A DNA stretch of 64,000 nucleotides from Sepiola atlantica (GCA_963556195.1 OY744517.1:79832714-79896713); one strand, 5' to 3'. Shown: positions 31,451-43,939, counted from the first letter of the stretch. Numbers and translations are program-made. Notes: a model not told the origin generated them from the letters alone.

Positions 31451-31561
31451 AAAGGGAAATATTCCTATTATTCATTCATGCTTCCAGTGAGTGTTCATCC
31501 TACTTAAGGGGAGGGAACTTTTGCAATATTGCTTTAGTTAGAAGCTTTTCATATTTCCTGT

Positions 31562-31562
<1 letters not shown>

Positions 31563-31614
<52 letters not shown>
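31563..31614. repeat. (TA)n array
   Basis: An uninterrupted TA run of about 50 bp; interrupts an antisense open frame that is otherwise of unknown nature (31619-31846, minus). Confidence 0.9.
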
Positions 31615-31618
<4 letters not shown>

Positions 31619-31854
31619 AAAAATAACCGACAACTCATGTCTGGATATTTTTGTATGGATCCCTTCCATTTTCCGGATTAAAGTCCTAATCTCGGATGAG
31701 AATTGGCTGATGAATCTGCCGTAATTTTCTTTTAGGTCCAAAGTACTTTCTGACCCATCTGGGTCCATCTTCAGTGGAATAATGTCAATCAGGTAAAGAC
31801 CTGGAGTGAGTTTATAGTTAATGTTGGCGTGAAAATTTAAATACAAAACTATAT

Positions 31855-32425
31855 TTATTTAGTATTATAAACATTTAAGTATATTAGTACTAGTGTTAAA
31901 ATTAATCCTGTTAATAACCGTTTTTTTTTTGTTTTAATGTGTAAAGCTTCTAGTATATGGAGTTTTTGTATATTAGTATTGTGTTCTAGGATTTTAGCGT
32001 TGTCTACAAGAAGTTTTTGGATTTGCGAGCGGGGACAGGAATGTTCGTTAATGAGGTGTCTGGCTATGGCACTATTATCTGATAAATGCATGGTCAACCT
32101 CCTGGACAGAGTCGCGGTAGTCGAGCCAATGTATACGTTTTTTTACTTGGTTGTCAGAGACACAGTCTCCCAATAGACATTTAAACTCGTGTACCGGCCC
32201 ATTCTATCCAAGACTCTAATCGAGGGTGAAGAGTTATTTGTAATTATAAGATTAATGGTTTTAGTTTTATTGTAGTAAATTATTAGTTTAACCTTTTTTT
32301 TATTAGGGTCGGTGAGGAGTACGTTTTTATTAATAATATTTTTTAGAACCTGTTCATCTGTTTTATAATTATGGTGAAATTGGTTTCGGTAAAATAGTTT
32401 AATAATCTTGTATAGTTGAGAATTG
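31855..32425 (-). pseudogene. Penelope-like element: GIY-YIG C-terminus (second lineage)
   Basis: On the minus strand a frame of about 190 codons, with one stop near its middle, reads [20 protein letters not shown], then IIYYNKTKTINLII, then NVYIGSTTATLSRRLTMHLS, then NSAIARHLINEHSCP, and ends EALHIKTKKKRLLTGL. The YIGSTTATLSRRL block with a downstream H(L)xN pattern and the final EALHIK match the GIY-YIG nuclease end of Penelope-like elements, of a lineage different from 22.7 kb. It is cut off at its 5' side by a (TA)n array (32440-32515). A hammerhead lies 500 bp upstream on the same strand. Confidence 0.72.
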
Positions 32426-32435
32426 GATTCAGTTG

Positions 32436-32439
<4 letters not shown>

Positions 32440-32515
<76 letters not shown>
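32440..32515. repeat. (TA)n array
   Basis: About 75 bp of TA dinucleotides separating the Penelope-like fragment from the upstream hammerhead region. Confidence 0.9.
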
Positions 32516-32518
<3 letters not shown>

Positions 32519-32938
32519 ACTTCTTTGTAATATAGCAGGAAAAATCCCCGCAGAGTGCTCGATTAATTGAGAATTAAAGTTAAAAAATTAAGAGCATAAT
32601 ATTTATTTATTTTGGTACAGAAAAATTAGTACAACATTTGTATCGTCGGTTTCAAGCACAGAAGGACTTAGCGATCCGGCTCTCTTCAGCTTCTGTTGTC
32701 ATCTGTTTCGGAAATGTGAAGTTACGTGTCACTCTCGCTGGACGCGTTATTTGCTTAGAGTTTTATGTATGTTTGTTTAAATTTAGTGTAAGGAAGGTTT
32801 AATGTATATATATATATATATCGTACATGTATTGTATTAGTTTCTGTAAATGTAAATCCGTAGAAACTCAAGTGTTTATAAAAAGTGCTCAATAACAAGT
32901 AAAGCTGTTTATAAGTATAAATTTTTATTTATACAAAC
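32516..32938. other. Non-coding stretch between Penelope fragment and hammerhead
   Basis: Unrecognised AT-rich sequence. If hammerhead 3 belongs to the Penelope-like element, this would be part of its leader or pseudo-LTR. A short inverted pair, GTTTCTGTAAATG/CCGTAGAAAC, lies at about 32841-32868. Confidence 0.4.
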
Positions 32939-33012
32939 ATTATTGGTTACATATGTGCATACATGTTTCGGTTGCACTTTTCCCAGAAAGTCAACCTCAT
33001 CAGACCAAGAAT
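32939..33012 (-). ncRNA. Hammerhead ribozyme 3, long stem II
   Basis: Minus strand: CUGAUGA is the complement of 33003-32997, GAAA of 32969-32966, and the GUA triplet of 32950-32948. Stem II is long: GGUUG/CAACC plus ACUUU/AAAGU (32996-32987 with 32980-32970), one bulged G and a CUGGGA loop. Stem III is CAUGU/AUAUG with one G-U pair (32965-32961 with 32954-32950) and a 6-nt loop. Stem I is UUGGU/ACCAA (33008-33004 with 32947-32943), then a 1x1 internal loop and AUU/AAU (33012-33010 with 32941-32939). No core base deviates from consensus. Cleavage is predicted between 32948 and 32947. Confidence 0.88.
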
Positions 33013-33239
33013 TTTCGAGAAATGGATGGATTTGAAGAATTTTCTCTCCTAAATAACTCTTTTTGGGATTTAGTATTTTCTATTTCTTATGAATTAGTAT
33101 CGGATTACCTATTCCACTTGCTGATCTTTTCTGCTAGTGGTTGTCCCTTTTATTACCCTTTATGGCATCTCCATCACCTTTTCCTGTCCTTATTTTATTG
33201 CTCCCTTCTTTCTGGCCTACCCAGTTTTACAAACTCACT

Positions 33240-33679
33240 TCAGTATAAATATAAATATAAATATAAATATAAATATCTATATATCAAGAATCACACATAT
33301 ATAAACAAACTCTAATAGATACCCAAATACACATAAATAAACAAACAGATAAATAAACAGACATTGATATACATACACATCTAAACATGGACACACACAC
33401 ACACAGATCCACTATCAATCAAGCATATATTCAAAATACATACGTGCTTATAAATATATTCTAGATGTATATTCAATACAAAAATAAATATATTCTAGAT
33501 ATATATTCAATACACACATCCATACGTCTACACAGACACACACATATACAGCTATATGCACCTACACACGCATATCTATACACACACACACACACATATA
33601 TATATACACATATATACAAATACATATATATACACACACACATATACATGCACATATATACAGACACACATATATATAC

Positions 33680-33732
<53 letters not shown>

Positions 33733-34254
33733 CACATACATAAACCATACATGAGCATATTCGTAACATAGATATACACGCATACACACACACATACACT
33801 TTTAGTATAAATAGTTCCTAAAAATAGTTCCTAAAAATACGTACATATATGCACATATATACATACACACACACTGACATATATATATATACAAATATAT
33901 ACACATACACATGTATATATATATATACATACATACATATACACACATACACATATACACATACATACATACACACGCATACACACACATATACACAGGC
34001 GCCGACAGTTCACACCTATACATATATACGAATACAAATCCATACATGTACACCTATACTTATACAAAGTACACACAAATTAATATATACAAGCACATAC
34101 CTAGAATATACATAAAAGAACTAGACTATACAAATATAAACTACCGACAAATGTATATGTGTATATTCATAGTTAGATATACACACCACACACACACAAC
34201 GTACACTTACACAAACATACACACGCACAAGTCCACATACATGCTTATATATAC

Positions 34255-34312
<58 letters not shown>

Positions 34313-34985
34313 GTATACACACACAAATACATACACATATATAATGTACACCCAGGCACATAAATATGTGCATTCATTAACGTATACGTACACAAGAAAT
34401 GAATATCAAAATCGAAATAAAAATAAAATGACATGAAAATACACCTTTTGCTGCAATATAAAATATCAGTCGAAATACCTATACCCAAGCATACGTATAT
34501 ATATTTCAGTCCAATTATACATACCCACGTATGCACACATATACACACACTTATGCTCACCAATATATATACATACATACCTAAACCATACGATTCCAAA
34601 TGTATATACCATTACAGATACAAGTATACTGTTATACCCGTATAACATAAATATATAATGTCATTATATATACGTACACAGACCACGTATACACATATGT
34701 GCATGTGCATACAAATACCCACATGCATGCAATCAAAATAGATTAAAATGTATACAAACATCCATATTTTAGCAATCAAAACCATTCATTATTGCTTCAA
34801 TCTATCTCAGTTCAAATTACTTGCATTTATACCTGCTATTGTTTTAATATAAAGATACAGCATATGCAATTACAGTTAATTCTGCACATGCCTACGCACA
34901 TATATACATACAGACATATACACATGTACGCATACACACATGTATGCATACACACACATACATACACACACATGCGATTACTATG
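33240..34985. repeat. Large AC/AT/ACAT-rich simple-sequence region
   Basis: About 1.75 kb of interrupted ATACAC, ACAT and TA repeats, including a pure (TA)n at 33693-33727 and (AC)n runs. The many long Tyr/Ile/His/Thr frames here are artefacts of the repeat. It starts with (AAATAT)n hexamers at 33243-33273. Confidence 0.9.
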
Positions 34986-35074
34986 TGTGTGTGCTGAGAA
35001 CATTATTATAGGTTGATGTGTAGCATTTGTTGGATATTCTAGATTGTATAAGTTCAAAATTATAAAGATATCAT

Positions 35075-35345
35075 CAGAATTATAAAATACAAATAAAAAC
35101 AGAATAAGAAATAAACAAAACCAAAATTAATAAAAAACAGAATAAGGAATAAAAAATAAAAAAATAAAATAAAAATAAAAAATAAAAAAATTAAAAATTA
35201 AAAAAAAAAATTTAAAAAAATTAAAATAATAAAATAAAAAATAAAAAATGAAACAATAAAAAAATAAAAATAAAAAATAAAAATAAAATAAATAAATAGA
35301 TAAAAATTCAAATAAAAATAAAAATAAAATTAGAATTAAAAATTG
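35075..35345. repeat. A-rich (AAAAT)n tract
   Basis: Degenerate AAAATAAAAA-type repeat of about 270 bp. It lies just downstream (minus sense) of the Penelope C-terminus and may be its expanded tail. Confidence 0.85.
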
Positions 35346-35399
35346 AATATGTGTTCCGCTAACACTGAAGTAACAGTCAGTAGAGTTTTTTATGATCTA

Positions 35400-35575
35400 A
35401 AATCTGCTTAGTGTGTGCTCCTTTAAATGTTTGCAGTTTAAACTCGTTTCGTTTCTAACGTTGAGTAATTTTTCCCTATCTTTGAATTTAACAATTTCAA
35501 TTTTCTCACCCAGGCATAAGAAACAGGGTGAGGTGAGTGATCTACATGTTTTTGCTTTCCTTATTATACTCCATC
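35400..35575 (-). pseudogene. Penelope-like element, C-terminal fragment
   Basis: The minus strand reads KTCRSLTSPCFLCLGEKIEI, then KFKDREKLLNVRNETSLNCK, then HLKEHTLSRF and stop. This closely parallels the end of the 22.7-kb Penelope element (CFLCLSEKLAIV ... FNCRHFKRLIL). Only about 55 codons after the GIY-YIG motif are kept. Confidence 0.75.
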
Positions 35576-35598
35576 TAATATATATAAATATAATATCA

Positions 35599-35829
35599 TA
35601 TACGGCATAATCATGTTGACACACCAGTTCCCATAAGATCACTGAAGTTAAGCAACGTTGAGCCTGGCCAGTACTAAATGGGTTACCATTTGGGAACACC
35701 AGGTGTTGTATGTGGCCTAAAGAGGATATGGGTACTATCAGGTTTCATCATTCCCACAGAAAAGTTAAGACAGATGGCCTGACTCTCCGAGGACGTCTCT
35801 GGACGTCATGGGGAAAACAACAACAACAA
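35599..35829 (+). mobile_element. 5S rRNA-headed SINE, copy 2, with (AAC)n tail
   Basis: The head 35599-35720 matches 5S rRNA end to end: TATACGGCATAATCATGTTG, then CACTGAAGTTAAGCAACGTT, GAGCCTGGCCAGTAC, AAATGGGTTACCATTTGGGA and CACCAGGTGTTGTATG. The body (35721-35815), with GACGTCTCTGGACGTCATGG near its end, differs from the body of the 24.6-kb copy. The tail is (AAC)n at 35816-35829. Head substitutions rule out a working 5S gene. It is inserted directly next to the Penelope fragment. Confidence 0.8.
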
Positions 35830-36507
35830 CATATACATTAGAATAACTAATAGTATAAGCAAACTTTGTTTTCTAGAGATCACAATTTTCTTTTTGCATA
35901 GAAGATGAAAGATTCAAACCAAATATGAATTTTAGCAGATACTGTTCATTATCATTTGCCATCTTGTAGAAACGTCACGAATCCTTATTAAGAGATTGTG
36001 TCATAAGATAGTGTCTATAATTTCAAGAAAGGTCATTAACATTGAAAGAAATATTGCTTTTCAACAAATCAACTCTGTTTCTTGTGCACTCCTCGAGTAA
36101 ATTATTTCTTTAAAATGTCTATGTATGCAGATCCTATATTACATGTTAATAAGGCTGAATAAAATTAAACAACAAATACCAGCAAGTATTTGCTAGTTAC
36201 ACAGAGAGAAGAATTCGACTGTTTCGATTCTCCAAATTCAAAGCAAACAAACAACATAACTCTGCTATATAACGATTAAGATTGCCCAACCTTCTTTTCA
36301 CCTCGGTATCTTGGAGGCTATTGGCATCGAAAACCTTGAGCCGGCCAAGGAATTCGTTTTTGTATTGAACTTGTTCAACTCACGCGCTGATTTTCTTTGA
36401 GTTGAACTTTTTGATGCATATTGGAAATTTCATTTTTTTTCTTTTTTTTTTTTTAAAATTATTTTGTTAATTCCTTTAAAAGTTGTCTGGTGAAAAAGCT
36501 ATTCTGG

Positions 36508-36548
<41 letters not shown>

Positions 36549-36827
36549 AATTAAAATATACTTTTTGCTTACATTCATGACAAATTTAAAATTATAATAG
36601 ATTCAAGACCATTTTTAAATTGAAAAAAAGAAAGAGATTATGTGTCGAAATAAATAATTATTTCACTCCTTTGAGTTTAGTTTCCCCTCAGACTGATACA
36701 GATTACAATAAGCAGATAAATTTAAATTAGAATGAACGCATTGATAAACAACTCTCCCATAATTACCACCTTCACTGTAATAACTGTCAAAAGTGGTTTC
36801 ACCTTATTGTCAATTTTTGTGACAGAA

Positions 36828-36872
<45 letters not shown>

Positions 36873-37185
36873 CTCTGGCGAGTGTGCGTGCACACACGCA
36901 CACCAGAGTCATCAGTTGAGTAGACTCCTCTTCCGCCACCTCCTCCTTTACTTTCTTCCTGCTATGTCGGCTGCCGGTTTCTTTTTCAGGTTCTGTGAAT
37001 TAGTAATACTCATTCAATAGCAGCAGACAATAACACCCTGCTGCATTCCTATCTACCAAGAGTATGAATTTCATCTTCATAATTGTACAAGTTTTTAGCA
37101 AGGCTTAGCCTATCACCTGATCAATATCACAAAGTATAGTAATGTGACGATCATCATTTAATATGAATAAAGTATCAACGAGAAG
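35830..37185. other. Non-coding stretch with two (TA)n arrays
   Basis: TA arrays at about 36512-36545 and 36834-36870, and a palindromic GTGTGCGTGCACACACGCAC at about 36881-36902. A 55-codon minus frame at about 36195-36360 (KVFDANSLQDTEVKRRLG) looks coding in composition, but I cannot identify it. Confidence 0.5.
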
Positions 37186-39195
37186 TCTGTCCACCGCCAC
37201 CACTGGTCTTGGAAATAAATAAAAACGTAGACAGAAACGTACACACAAACACACATCCAGGAACCACTGTTAAACTTATCTGTATAGTAATACCGTTATA
37301 TCAATACCTACCTATGCGATACTCTAACTTGATACAAGTAAAAGTTCTTATGGTAAATAAATGCTTTAATCTTATTGCTTCTACCAAGATTCGAACCTGT
37401 GAGCTAGAAGCTGACAGACTCTCTAAGGGAATCTTTGAGAATGGAGAATATAGAAATAACTCAAGCTAAGCTGTTCAAGTCATGAGCATCACAAGCGAAA
37501 AAGGAGTATATTTAGAAGGAGCATCTATATATTAACACATTTGCCACTACCCATCTCTCCACACTTTCTCTGATGATATAAAATCTATGAAATTGGTACA
37601 TCTAGAATAATATTTCTTTATGAACAGCTTAATAAAGCTTTATAAAAAATGTAAACTATTTTTAAGATTGTAGTCATGATTTCTCACCCAATGTAAACAG
37701 GTGTTTCCGCTAGTTTTTATTAATTTTTTCTTTTTTTTTTGTTTCTCGAATGCAATACTTGCATTGTTTAATATTTTGTTGATGTTAAGCAACATGGATT
37801 AGAAATAATAAATAATCTTATTCACTGGGGCTTACACCCCATACATGTGTCGAGACTATTCAACATGGACAACAACCTTACTGATTCAGCCACAGAAACC
37901 TATAAGCAAGTGAAATACAAAGTTATACATATAGCTAAATTCTTCCTCAATAAATTTGTTTTTTCAACGCCACATTGTTTGTTTACACATTTCAAACAAT
38001 CATCCACCACCCAAGGAGACCAGAGATAAAAATTCAAATCACATCAGGTTCTATTTTATTTGTTTTCTAGCCCGTCTGGTTTATTTTAATAATCGTAGAA
38101 TATAAAACAATCTGAATACAGCAATAAAATAGGCAAAAATAAATTATGAAGAAAAAATACATTTTTTTTTTAAATTACATGTTAATGCTGCAAAATCTTG
38201 GACAAGACTATTATGTCTGCTGCTATGAAAATTATTTGCTGCGAGACTAACATTACGATTAAGAAGTATCATCAATATTATCCTAATATCATTTCTTAAA
38301 TTAATTTATCCATTTTATTTTTATAATCTGTTTATTAATGCAAAGGTAACTTTAATTTTTTTTAAAACGGTGTTTGATGAGCGCTAATATCTAAAAGTGG
38401 CAAAAGTACTCGCCTTAAAATCTACTCCTTATTTAGTTATCTCCCTTATATAATTTATGCAACACTCGTGTTGTTTATTTACGATTTACTAGTCTGTTTG
38501 CTTATTTCCTACCTAAATATTTACTACACAAAATATATAATTGATATCTATTACTGTCAATGAAGCCAATAAGCCTTCTTGTTTTCTTAATTTAAGTAGT
38601 AATACGTTATTATTACATCGCCAATGAAAAACGTAAGAATGAGCGTTAGTGTACCAAGGGAGATTATCCAAATAATTCTTATATTATTATGATCTCCCTT
38701 CCTTAAAATAATTATAATTTTGTAATGTTGCTTTGAAATTTGAAAATAAAAGATAAAACAAATGATATTTATTCAAAAAAATATTTTTATGATTCTCAAT
38801 TCAGAAATAATTAATACTTTTAACAATTTAAAATCCATATTTTGTATTGTTTTCTGTAATTTACTTGCAAGTACTCTGTTTAAAACTTCATCAGTATGAG
38901 CAGAAAACAATTAGACATTTTTTTAAATTAATTTAATGACGCATTTTGTTATATTTGTAATTTCATCAGATCACATTTGAAGAATGTTCCACGAAGGAAA
39001 AGAAGAAAAAAAAAATCCTTTTCTCTCAAACAAAAAATTTTTTTTTTTTAAATTTTATTTCTTCTTTTTATGTTATTTGTTTATATTTTTAATAATAAAT
39101 AATTTTAATATAAATATAGTCTAAGCTCAATTTCATGATAGTGGGGGTGTAGTCGTTACATAATTACGATCTATTTTCTTTTGTACTTGCATCTT
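37186..39195. other. Non-coding stretch
   Basis: A plus frame at 37209-37469 contains the complement of a box B-like GGTTCGAATCTTGG (37382-37395), so it may overlap an antisense tRNA-like SINE; the rest of such an element is not visible. Otherwise AT-rich sequence with repeated ATCTCCCTT motifs (38440-38705). No gene. Confidence 0.45.
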
Positions 39196-39199
39196 CTCA

Positions 39200-39762
39200 C
39201 TCATAGAGTGACTGATGCGTTGTTGGGTCAAAACACTTAAGTCACACTTAGCGTCACATTGACAAGACGTCATATCCCTCTTCGCCTTTCGCCATGACTT
39301 GGACGAGATAAAAGACCTAACTCAGTTCCATTTCTATAGTAAATGTCAGCTAAATCAACCTGTTATATATTCCTATTTTAATAACTCTTTCCTGACCATG
39401 TTTTGATAAGGTTGTTGAATTGTCAACTGAATATAGTTCCACTCAACCAAGTGGTGATAAGGCCATCGACCTGATCACCACACTACGTGATAATTACTGC
39501 GCTGCAGAGGTATCACGTGACATGAAAATTAGGCGCCAAATTTGTTCATTCAAAATTGTATCTTCAGTCCGAGAATAAAAGTTGTGCAATACGCATGTTA
39601 TTGTTACCCCATTCTAGTCTTGTCTTTTCTTCTATGTCTTCGTGACTCATAGTCTACCATGATGTTACGCTCTACCCCTCAAAGCTTAACAAAGGTTGTT
39701 GAATAAAATTGATTTAAATTGTAAAGAAGAAGTTTGTCCTTTTAATCAAAACTTGGTGACCC
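39200..39762 (+). mobile_element. Ty3/gypsy-like LTR remnant with primer binding site
   Basis: The segment ends with an AATAAA signal (about 39702), TTGTAAAGAAGAAG and then TGGTGACCC at 39754-39762. A second related LTR-like sequence ends the same way at 57186-57194. TGGTGACCC is the start of a tRNA-Trp-type primer binding site, as used by the CsRn1 clade of Ty3/gypsy elements. A short leader and ATGGCCAGTAAGATGGATAA follow, possibly the start of gag, but no long ORF. The 5' LTR border is uncertain. Confidence 0.5.
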
Positions 39763-40875
39763 TTTTCTTCATATCAAACATGGCCAGTAAGATGGATAAA
39801 GACACAGTGACCCTAACTACGAAAATGAAATCACAATCTCCAACGAGCTTCTCATAACCTCCTCTCCAGGGTCATTAAAAGATAAAGAAATACAATTGGA
39901 ATATTTTGTTTCTGAAATAAAATTTAGAGATGCCGATTTTTTTATAACTATTTAGGAAATTATTTCAATAAATACAATTCTAAAGTCTGATCTTATGAAG
40001 AACAACAGATTTGGAGAAAATTCTTTTTAAATACATGATAATGCTATTTAGTTTATTTTAGAATTATCATTTCATCATTGAAATGTAAATATTCATAAAG
40101 TTTAAGGGCAAATAATAACAAGTAATAAAATAATTTTTTTCCTGATGAAATAATAATATAGTCAAAAGTAACTAATTTATAAGCAAAATGAAATATGCAC
40201 AATTTTAAAATTAGAGAAAGGAAATACCACTTTGATTCCATGTCATTGTCAGAAATGTCATATGACTGGTATAAAAAAAAATCATTATCTACTTTGACAA
40301 AAGCTAATAAGAGTAAAACAATTTATGTTCGTGAAATTGCTAATTCAGACTTAACTTGTATCAATTTTGATGAATTTGTAGCGTGGATCCTGGCTTGGAT
40401 AGAATATAGACAACAGTCGTGTCTTTGGAAATATACCAAGACCCACGCTGACAACTAAAATGTAATAATATGTTGTAACTAGTGAATGAGAAAAACGGAT
40501 AAAAATGCATGTTATGAATGATTGAAAATGAGTAACCATTTAGCAAGTGCTAAATTCACTAACAGGGTGTTGTGAATGAAAGAGAGAAAAAAAAATGGTT
40601 AACAACCAGAACAAAAAAGTTTGGTGTTTCTGTATTCTTGTGTACAGATGAAATTTTAATTTTTAATTTAGAATAGTTGAAAGGGGGAATAATTGTACCC
40701 AACGTAAAACTTTTTTTCACGTTTCGTTCATTTAGACTTTACTTCATTTCAATTACGTATTTTTTATTTCAATAACATATTTGTTTTATTTGATGTTTAG
40801 TTTATTCCAATAAATTTATTTTAATTTTTATTTCAATAAATCTATTTTAATTTTTCTTTAATTTTAACGTATTCT
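39763..40875. other. Non-coding stretch
   Basis: An 87-codon plus frame at 40195-40458 (SEMSYDWYKKKSLSTL) is not recognised. No repeats recognised. Confidence 0.4.
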
Positions 40876-40879
40876 CTGA

Positions 40880-41180
40880 AGTTTTATTTAATTTGTATTA
40901 AAAAGTCAGTGCCGAATAGCACTGAGCATTGTGTTTAAATAATCCTTTTATATCTTTTTAAAATTTATTTTCTTACTAATTCTCTGGATTTTTCGTATGG
41001 GTTATGGTTACAACAACAACAACAAAAAATCCTCCAAAAACCGATTTAATAATCTAAACATAAAACAATTATTTGATTTAAATTAAAAATAATGGTGCTG
41101 ATCCACTTTTGGAGAAATCAAATTTGACAAAACAGTTTGAATTATCTCCCCTCTTAAATTAAAGATGAAATTTCAGAAAT
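40880..41180. mobile_element. Partial copy of the 56.2-kb fold-back element
   Basis: Shares AAATTTATTTTCTTACTAATTCTCTGG-type sequence (40970-40990), GGGTTATGGTTACAACAACA (40999-41018) and TTTGAATTATCTCCCCTCTT (41135-41154) with the right arm of the element at 56199-56697. The opposite arm is missing. Confidence 0.65.
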
Positions 41181-41264
41181 ACAGATGCACCAAAAGTTTT
41201 TTTAAATAAATATTTTATTTTTTAAAGAACCCACATCGTTTGTTTGGCTTCTAAATTCATAATA

Positions 41265-41661
41265 TATTCCATGAAAAATACCAGTATACTGAAATCACAT
41301 GCCCTTAATAGGGTTAAGATGAAAATTCATATACACTAAATGTACAAAAGCAAGGAAATTCCCAAATTTTTACACTTTTATTGTCATTAAGGGTATGACT
41401 ACATATCAACCAAACCATTTCATTATCACATCACTACAGTATAAATCTCTATGCATGAGTGGATGAAGTGTGTGAGGTGCGCTGAAGAAAAATTCCTACC
41501 AGTAAAATACATAGCCCTGTTGCGCTCGCATACCCTTAATGACAATAAAAGTGTAAAAATTTGGGAATTTCCTTGCTTTTGTACATTTAGTGCATATGAT
41601 TTTTCATCTTAACCCTATTAAGGGCATATGATTTCAATATACTGGCATTTATCATGGAATG
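41265..41661. mobile_element. Fold-back/MITE with ~135-bp inverted arms
   Basis: Left arm 41265-41398 and right arm 41528-41661 are inverted copies about 93% identical by eye: ATGCCCTTAATAGGGTTAAG, TACAAAAGCAAGGAAATTCC and TTTATTGTCATTAAGGGTAT. The spacer (~130 bp) is non-coding. No clear target duplication. Confidence 0.85.
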
Positions 41662-42744
41662 TCACTACTTTTGTAAAGGCTATGCCTCAATACAATGGTC
41701 ATTTTTAAGGTTTTTTGGAATTTTCTGGAAAACTAAGGTATATGGTAAACTGAAATTAAAATTCCATCAACTAGACCCTAGAACATCTATCTCTGCCAAA
41801 AATCAGCTGAATCCATCAAATAGTTGATGAGATACAGGGTGGCACATACGTACACACGGATAACACAAAATCATGCCTGACCTTTCTGGATCTCTGGGTT
41901 GCCTTGACTAATGATGGTGAAATTCTACACACTTAATAAAACCTATCAAAAAAAATTTTTGTGCAAAGTTTTAACTAATTTGGTTTATTGTTTTTTGAGT
42001 TATGATTGATCAAAGAAATGAGATTTCCAGCATAGACCATTCGTGAAGCCTCCCTTGATTCAAAACATTTATACATTTTACACAGTATGAAAAATATTTG
42101 AGTAAATTTTTCATTTAAAAAAGTTATAAGTTCTTGCTAAAATGTTCACAGTGTGGTAGAACACACAAGTGTTAGAAGTTTGTATATCTATATGTTTGTT
42201 TTCTGTCAGTGTGAATATGTGTGAATTCAGGAAACATCGTGCATATGTATTGTGTTTTGTTTCTCCCTCAAAATTACATATATGTTGCGTTGTCCCTAGT
42301 TCTTTCCTCTTCGTTGCCATGTTGTCTCTGGTTATCACAAATCGTGTTGTCTATTTCTTTGATACTTCTTCTAATCTTATTGCTGTCAGCTTCTTCTTAC
42401 CGTTGCATTCTGTGTTGTCTTTGGGGCTAGGACCTGTTGCCCACCCGTTGTTGTGCGCACAACCTCGTTGAGTTATAGTAAGAAGAATTAAGATAAGACA
42501 GATTCTGGAAATGGAGGTTTATTGAGAGAAAAATATTAAGCAATCACAAGTACAATTTACACTTAATTGTGAAAGAGAGAGACAAGTAACTACAGATAGA
42601 CAGACAGATCAGCGCCAATCGCCGTGTGCGGTTCTCCACACTTATTCCGTCATTGTTTTTTGCGACCATCCGCTTCAACTTCCAATCTGGGTCTCCCAAA
42701 AATCTATCCATTCCTTCTCACTTTCGTTCCACGTGACGTCACAT
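41662..42744. other. Non-coding stretch
   Basis: No recognised gene. 42169-42480 and 43080-43260 share a loose TG-rich motif (CAGTGTGAATATGTG). A 100-codon plus frame at 42169 is hydrophobic but not identifiable. Confidence 0.4.
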
Positions 42745-42858
42745 CTGATAAAATAAAAAAATAACGAAGTAAGGTCAGACGGAGCCAAGGTTCTCCACAT
42801 ATTGTTCTGAGCCTTGGCTCCGTCTGACCTTACTTCGTTGTTTTTTTTATTTTATCAG
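42745..42858. repeat. Near-perfect hairpin, ~46-bp arms
   Basis: CTGATAAAATAAAA...AAGGTCAGACGGAGCCAAGG (42745-42792) is complementary to 42812-42858 with a loop of about 20 nt. Nearly no divergence between the arms. Confidence 0.9.
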
Positions 42859-43935
42859 CGACTCATTCTGTTGTCGGCTTTATCAATTGTTGGTCGGTCA
42901 TAATCTCAACCTTCCCTAATCCCCGTTTCCTGTCCCCTTCTGTGTTGTGAACAAGACGAGTGAATCATTATTTTACACACAGCGAGCTCGTTTTTGATGT
43001 CACTCATCCACATGTGCTAAAATCTATACGAGCTAATCTACACATCCATTATTCAACATATGCCGCTTTTGGCAGTGTGTAAATATGTGCGTATGAGTTC
43101 AGGAAACATTGCGTATGCATCCTTTGGCAGTGTGTGGATATGCGTGTGACAGAGTAATAGGCAGAGTGGCATTGTGTGTGTATTTGATTGCTTTTGTTTT
43201 GTCAGTGTGTGAATATGTGAGAACATGTGTGAGTGAGTTGAATAGTTATTCGCCTTCCCTGGCCTCGAAGAGAAGGGAGGTGAGCGTAATGCCATGCTGC
43301 ATTCTATCGTCTTTCTTAGTCTGTTGGATTTCTCTTCAGGGTTTTTGGTTGTCATATTGCTGTTTTTAAAAGAAATTGGTATTTCACACAGGCTCATTAA
43401 GTTTATCATTTCGAACGAGCGGGAATCCTTTTCATTAGTTGAAAATGTCGAGTTAACACCTTTATGTGAAATCATGTTTTCTATTTTATTTCAGGGATGG
43501 TGAAAAGGAAAGAGTAAGCTAAACGAACACGAACGGAGAAAGAAAGAGAGTAGCTTATACAAGCTAGTAACTTTTTATGTTCATTTGCATCGCATCTCTA
43601 TCTTCCCACAAATTAAATGCTTCAGGCACAAACTATCCACCATAAGAAAATAACAAGAACATATATTCTTAAGATGTTCTCATTCAATTTGGAATTCAAA
43701 ATTAGCATGATAGACTGACAGGTAGAGATTTGTGGATGTATTGCAAGGATGCTATTTCAAATTTAATCAGGACAAACCTAAGTGTGACAGACTGATCGAG
43801 AGATGCTCTTATAAAGATATCTTGGATGCAGCTAAAAACATATAATACTACATATTCTAACTGCGCTTATGTGAAGTAGATGCATTATAGTCAATCAATT
43901 TTAGAATTTGATTTGATGATTTCAGAATTAGATTA
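42859..43935. other. Non-coding stretch
   Basis: No recognised gene. Open frames at 43053-43475 (minus) and 43109-43369 (plus) overlap each other and show no recognisable motif. Confidence 0.4.
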
Positions 43936-43939
43936 TTTG

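Noticed and set aside
33465..34600. Many long Tyr/Ile/His-rich open frames on both strands
   Set aside because: They are translations of ACAT, AC and TA repeats; no start context, no conserved motif and frames on both strands of the same DNA.
36195..36360. 55-codon minus-strand frame with coding-like composition
   Set aside because: No splice borders or recognisable family; kept only as a note.
40195..40458. 87-codon plus-strand frame
   Set aside because: AT-rich, overlapping frames on the other strand, no recognised motif.
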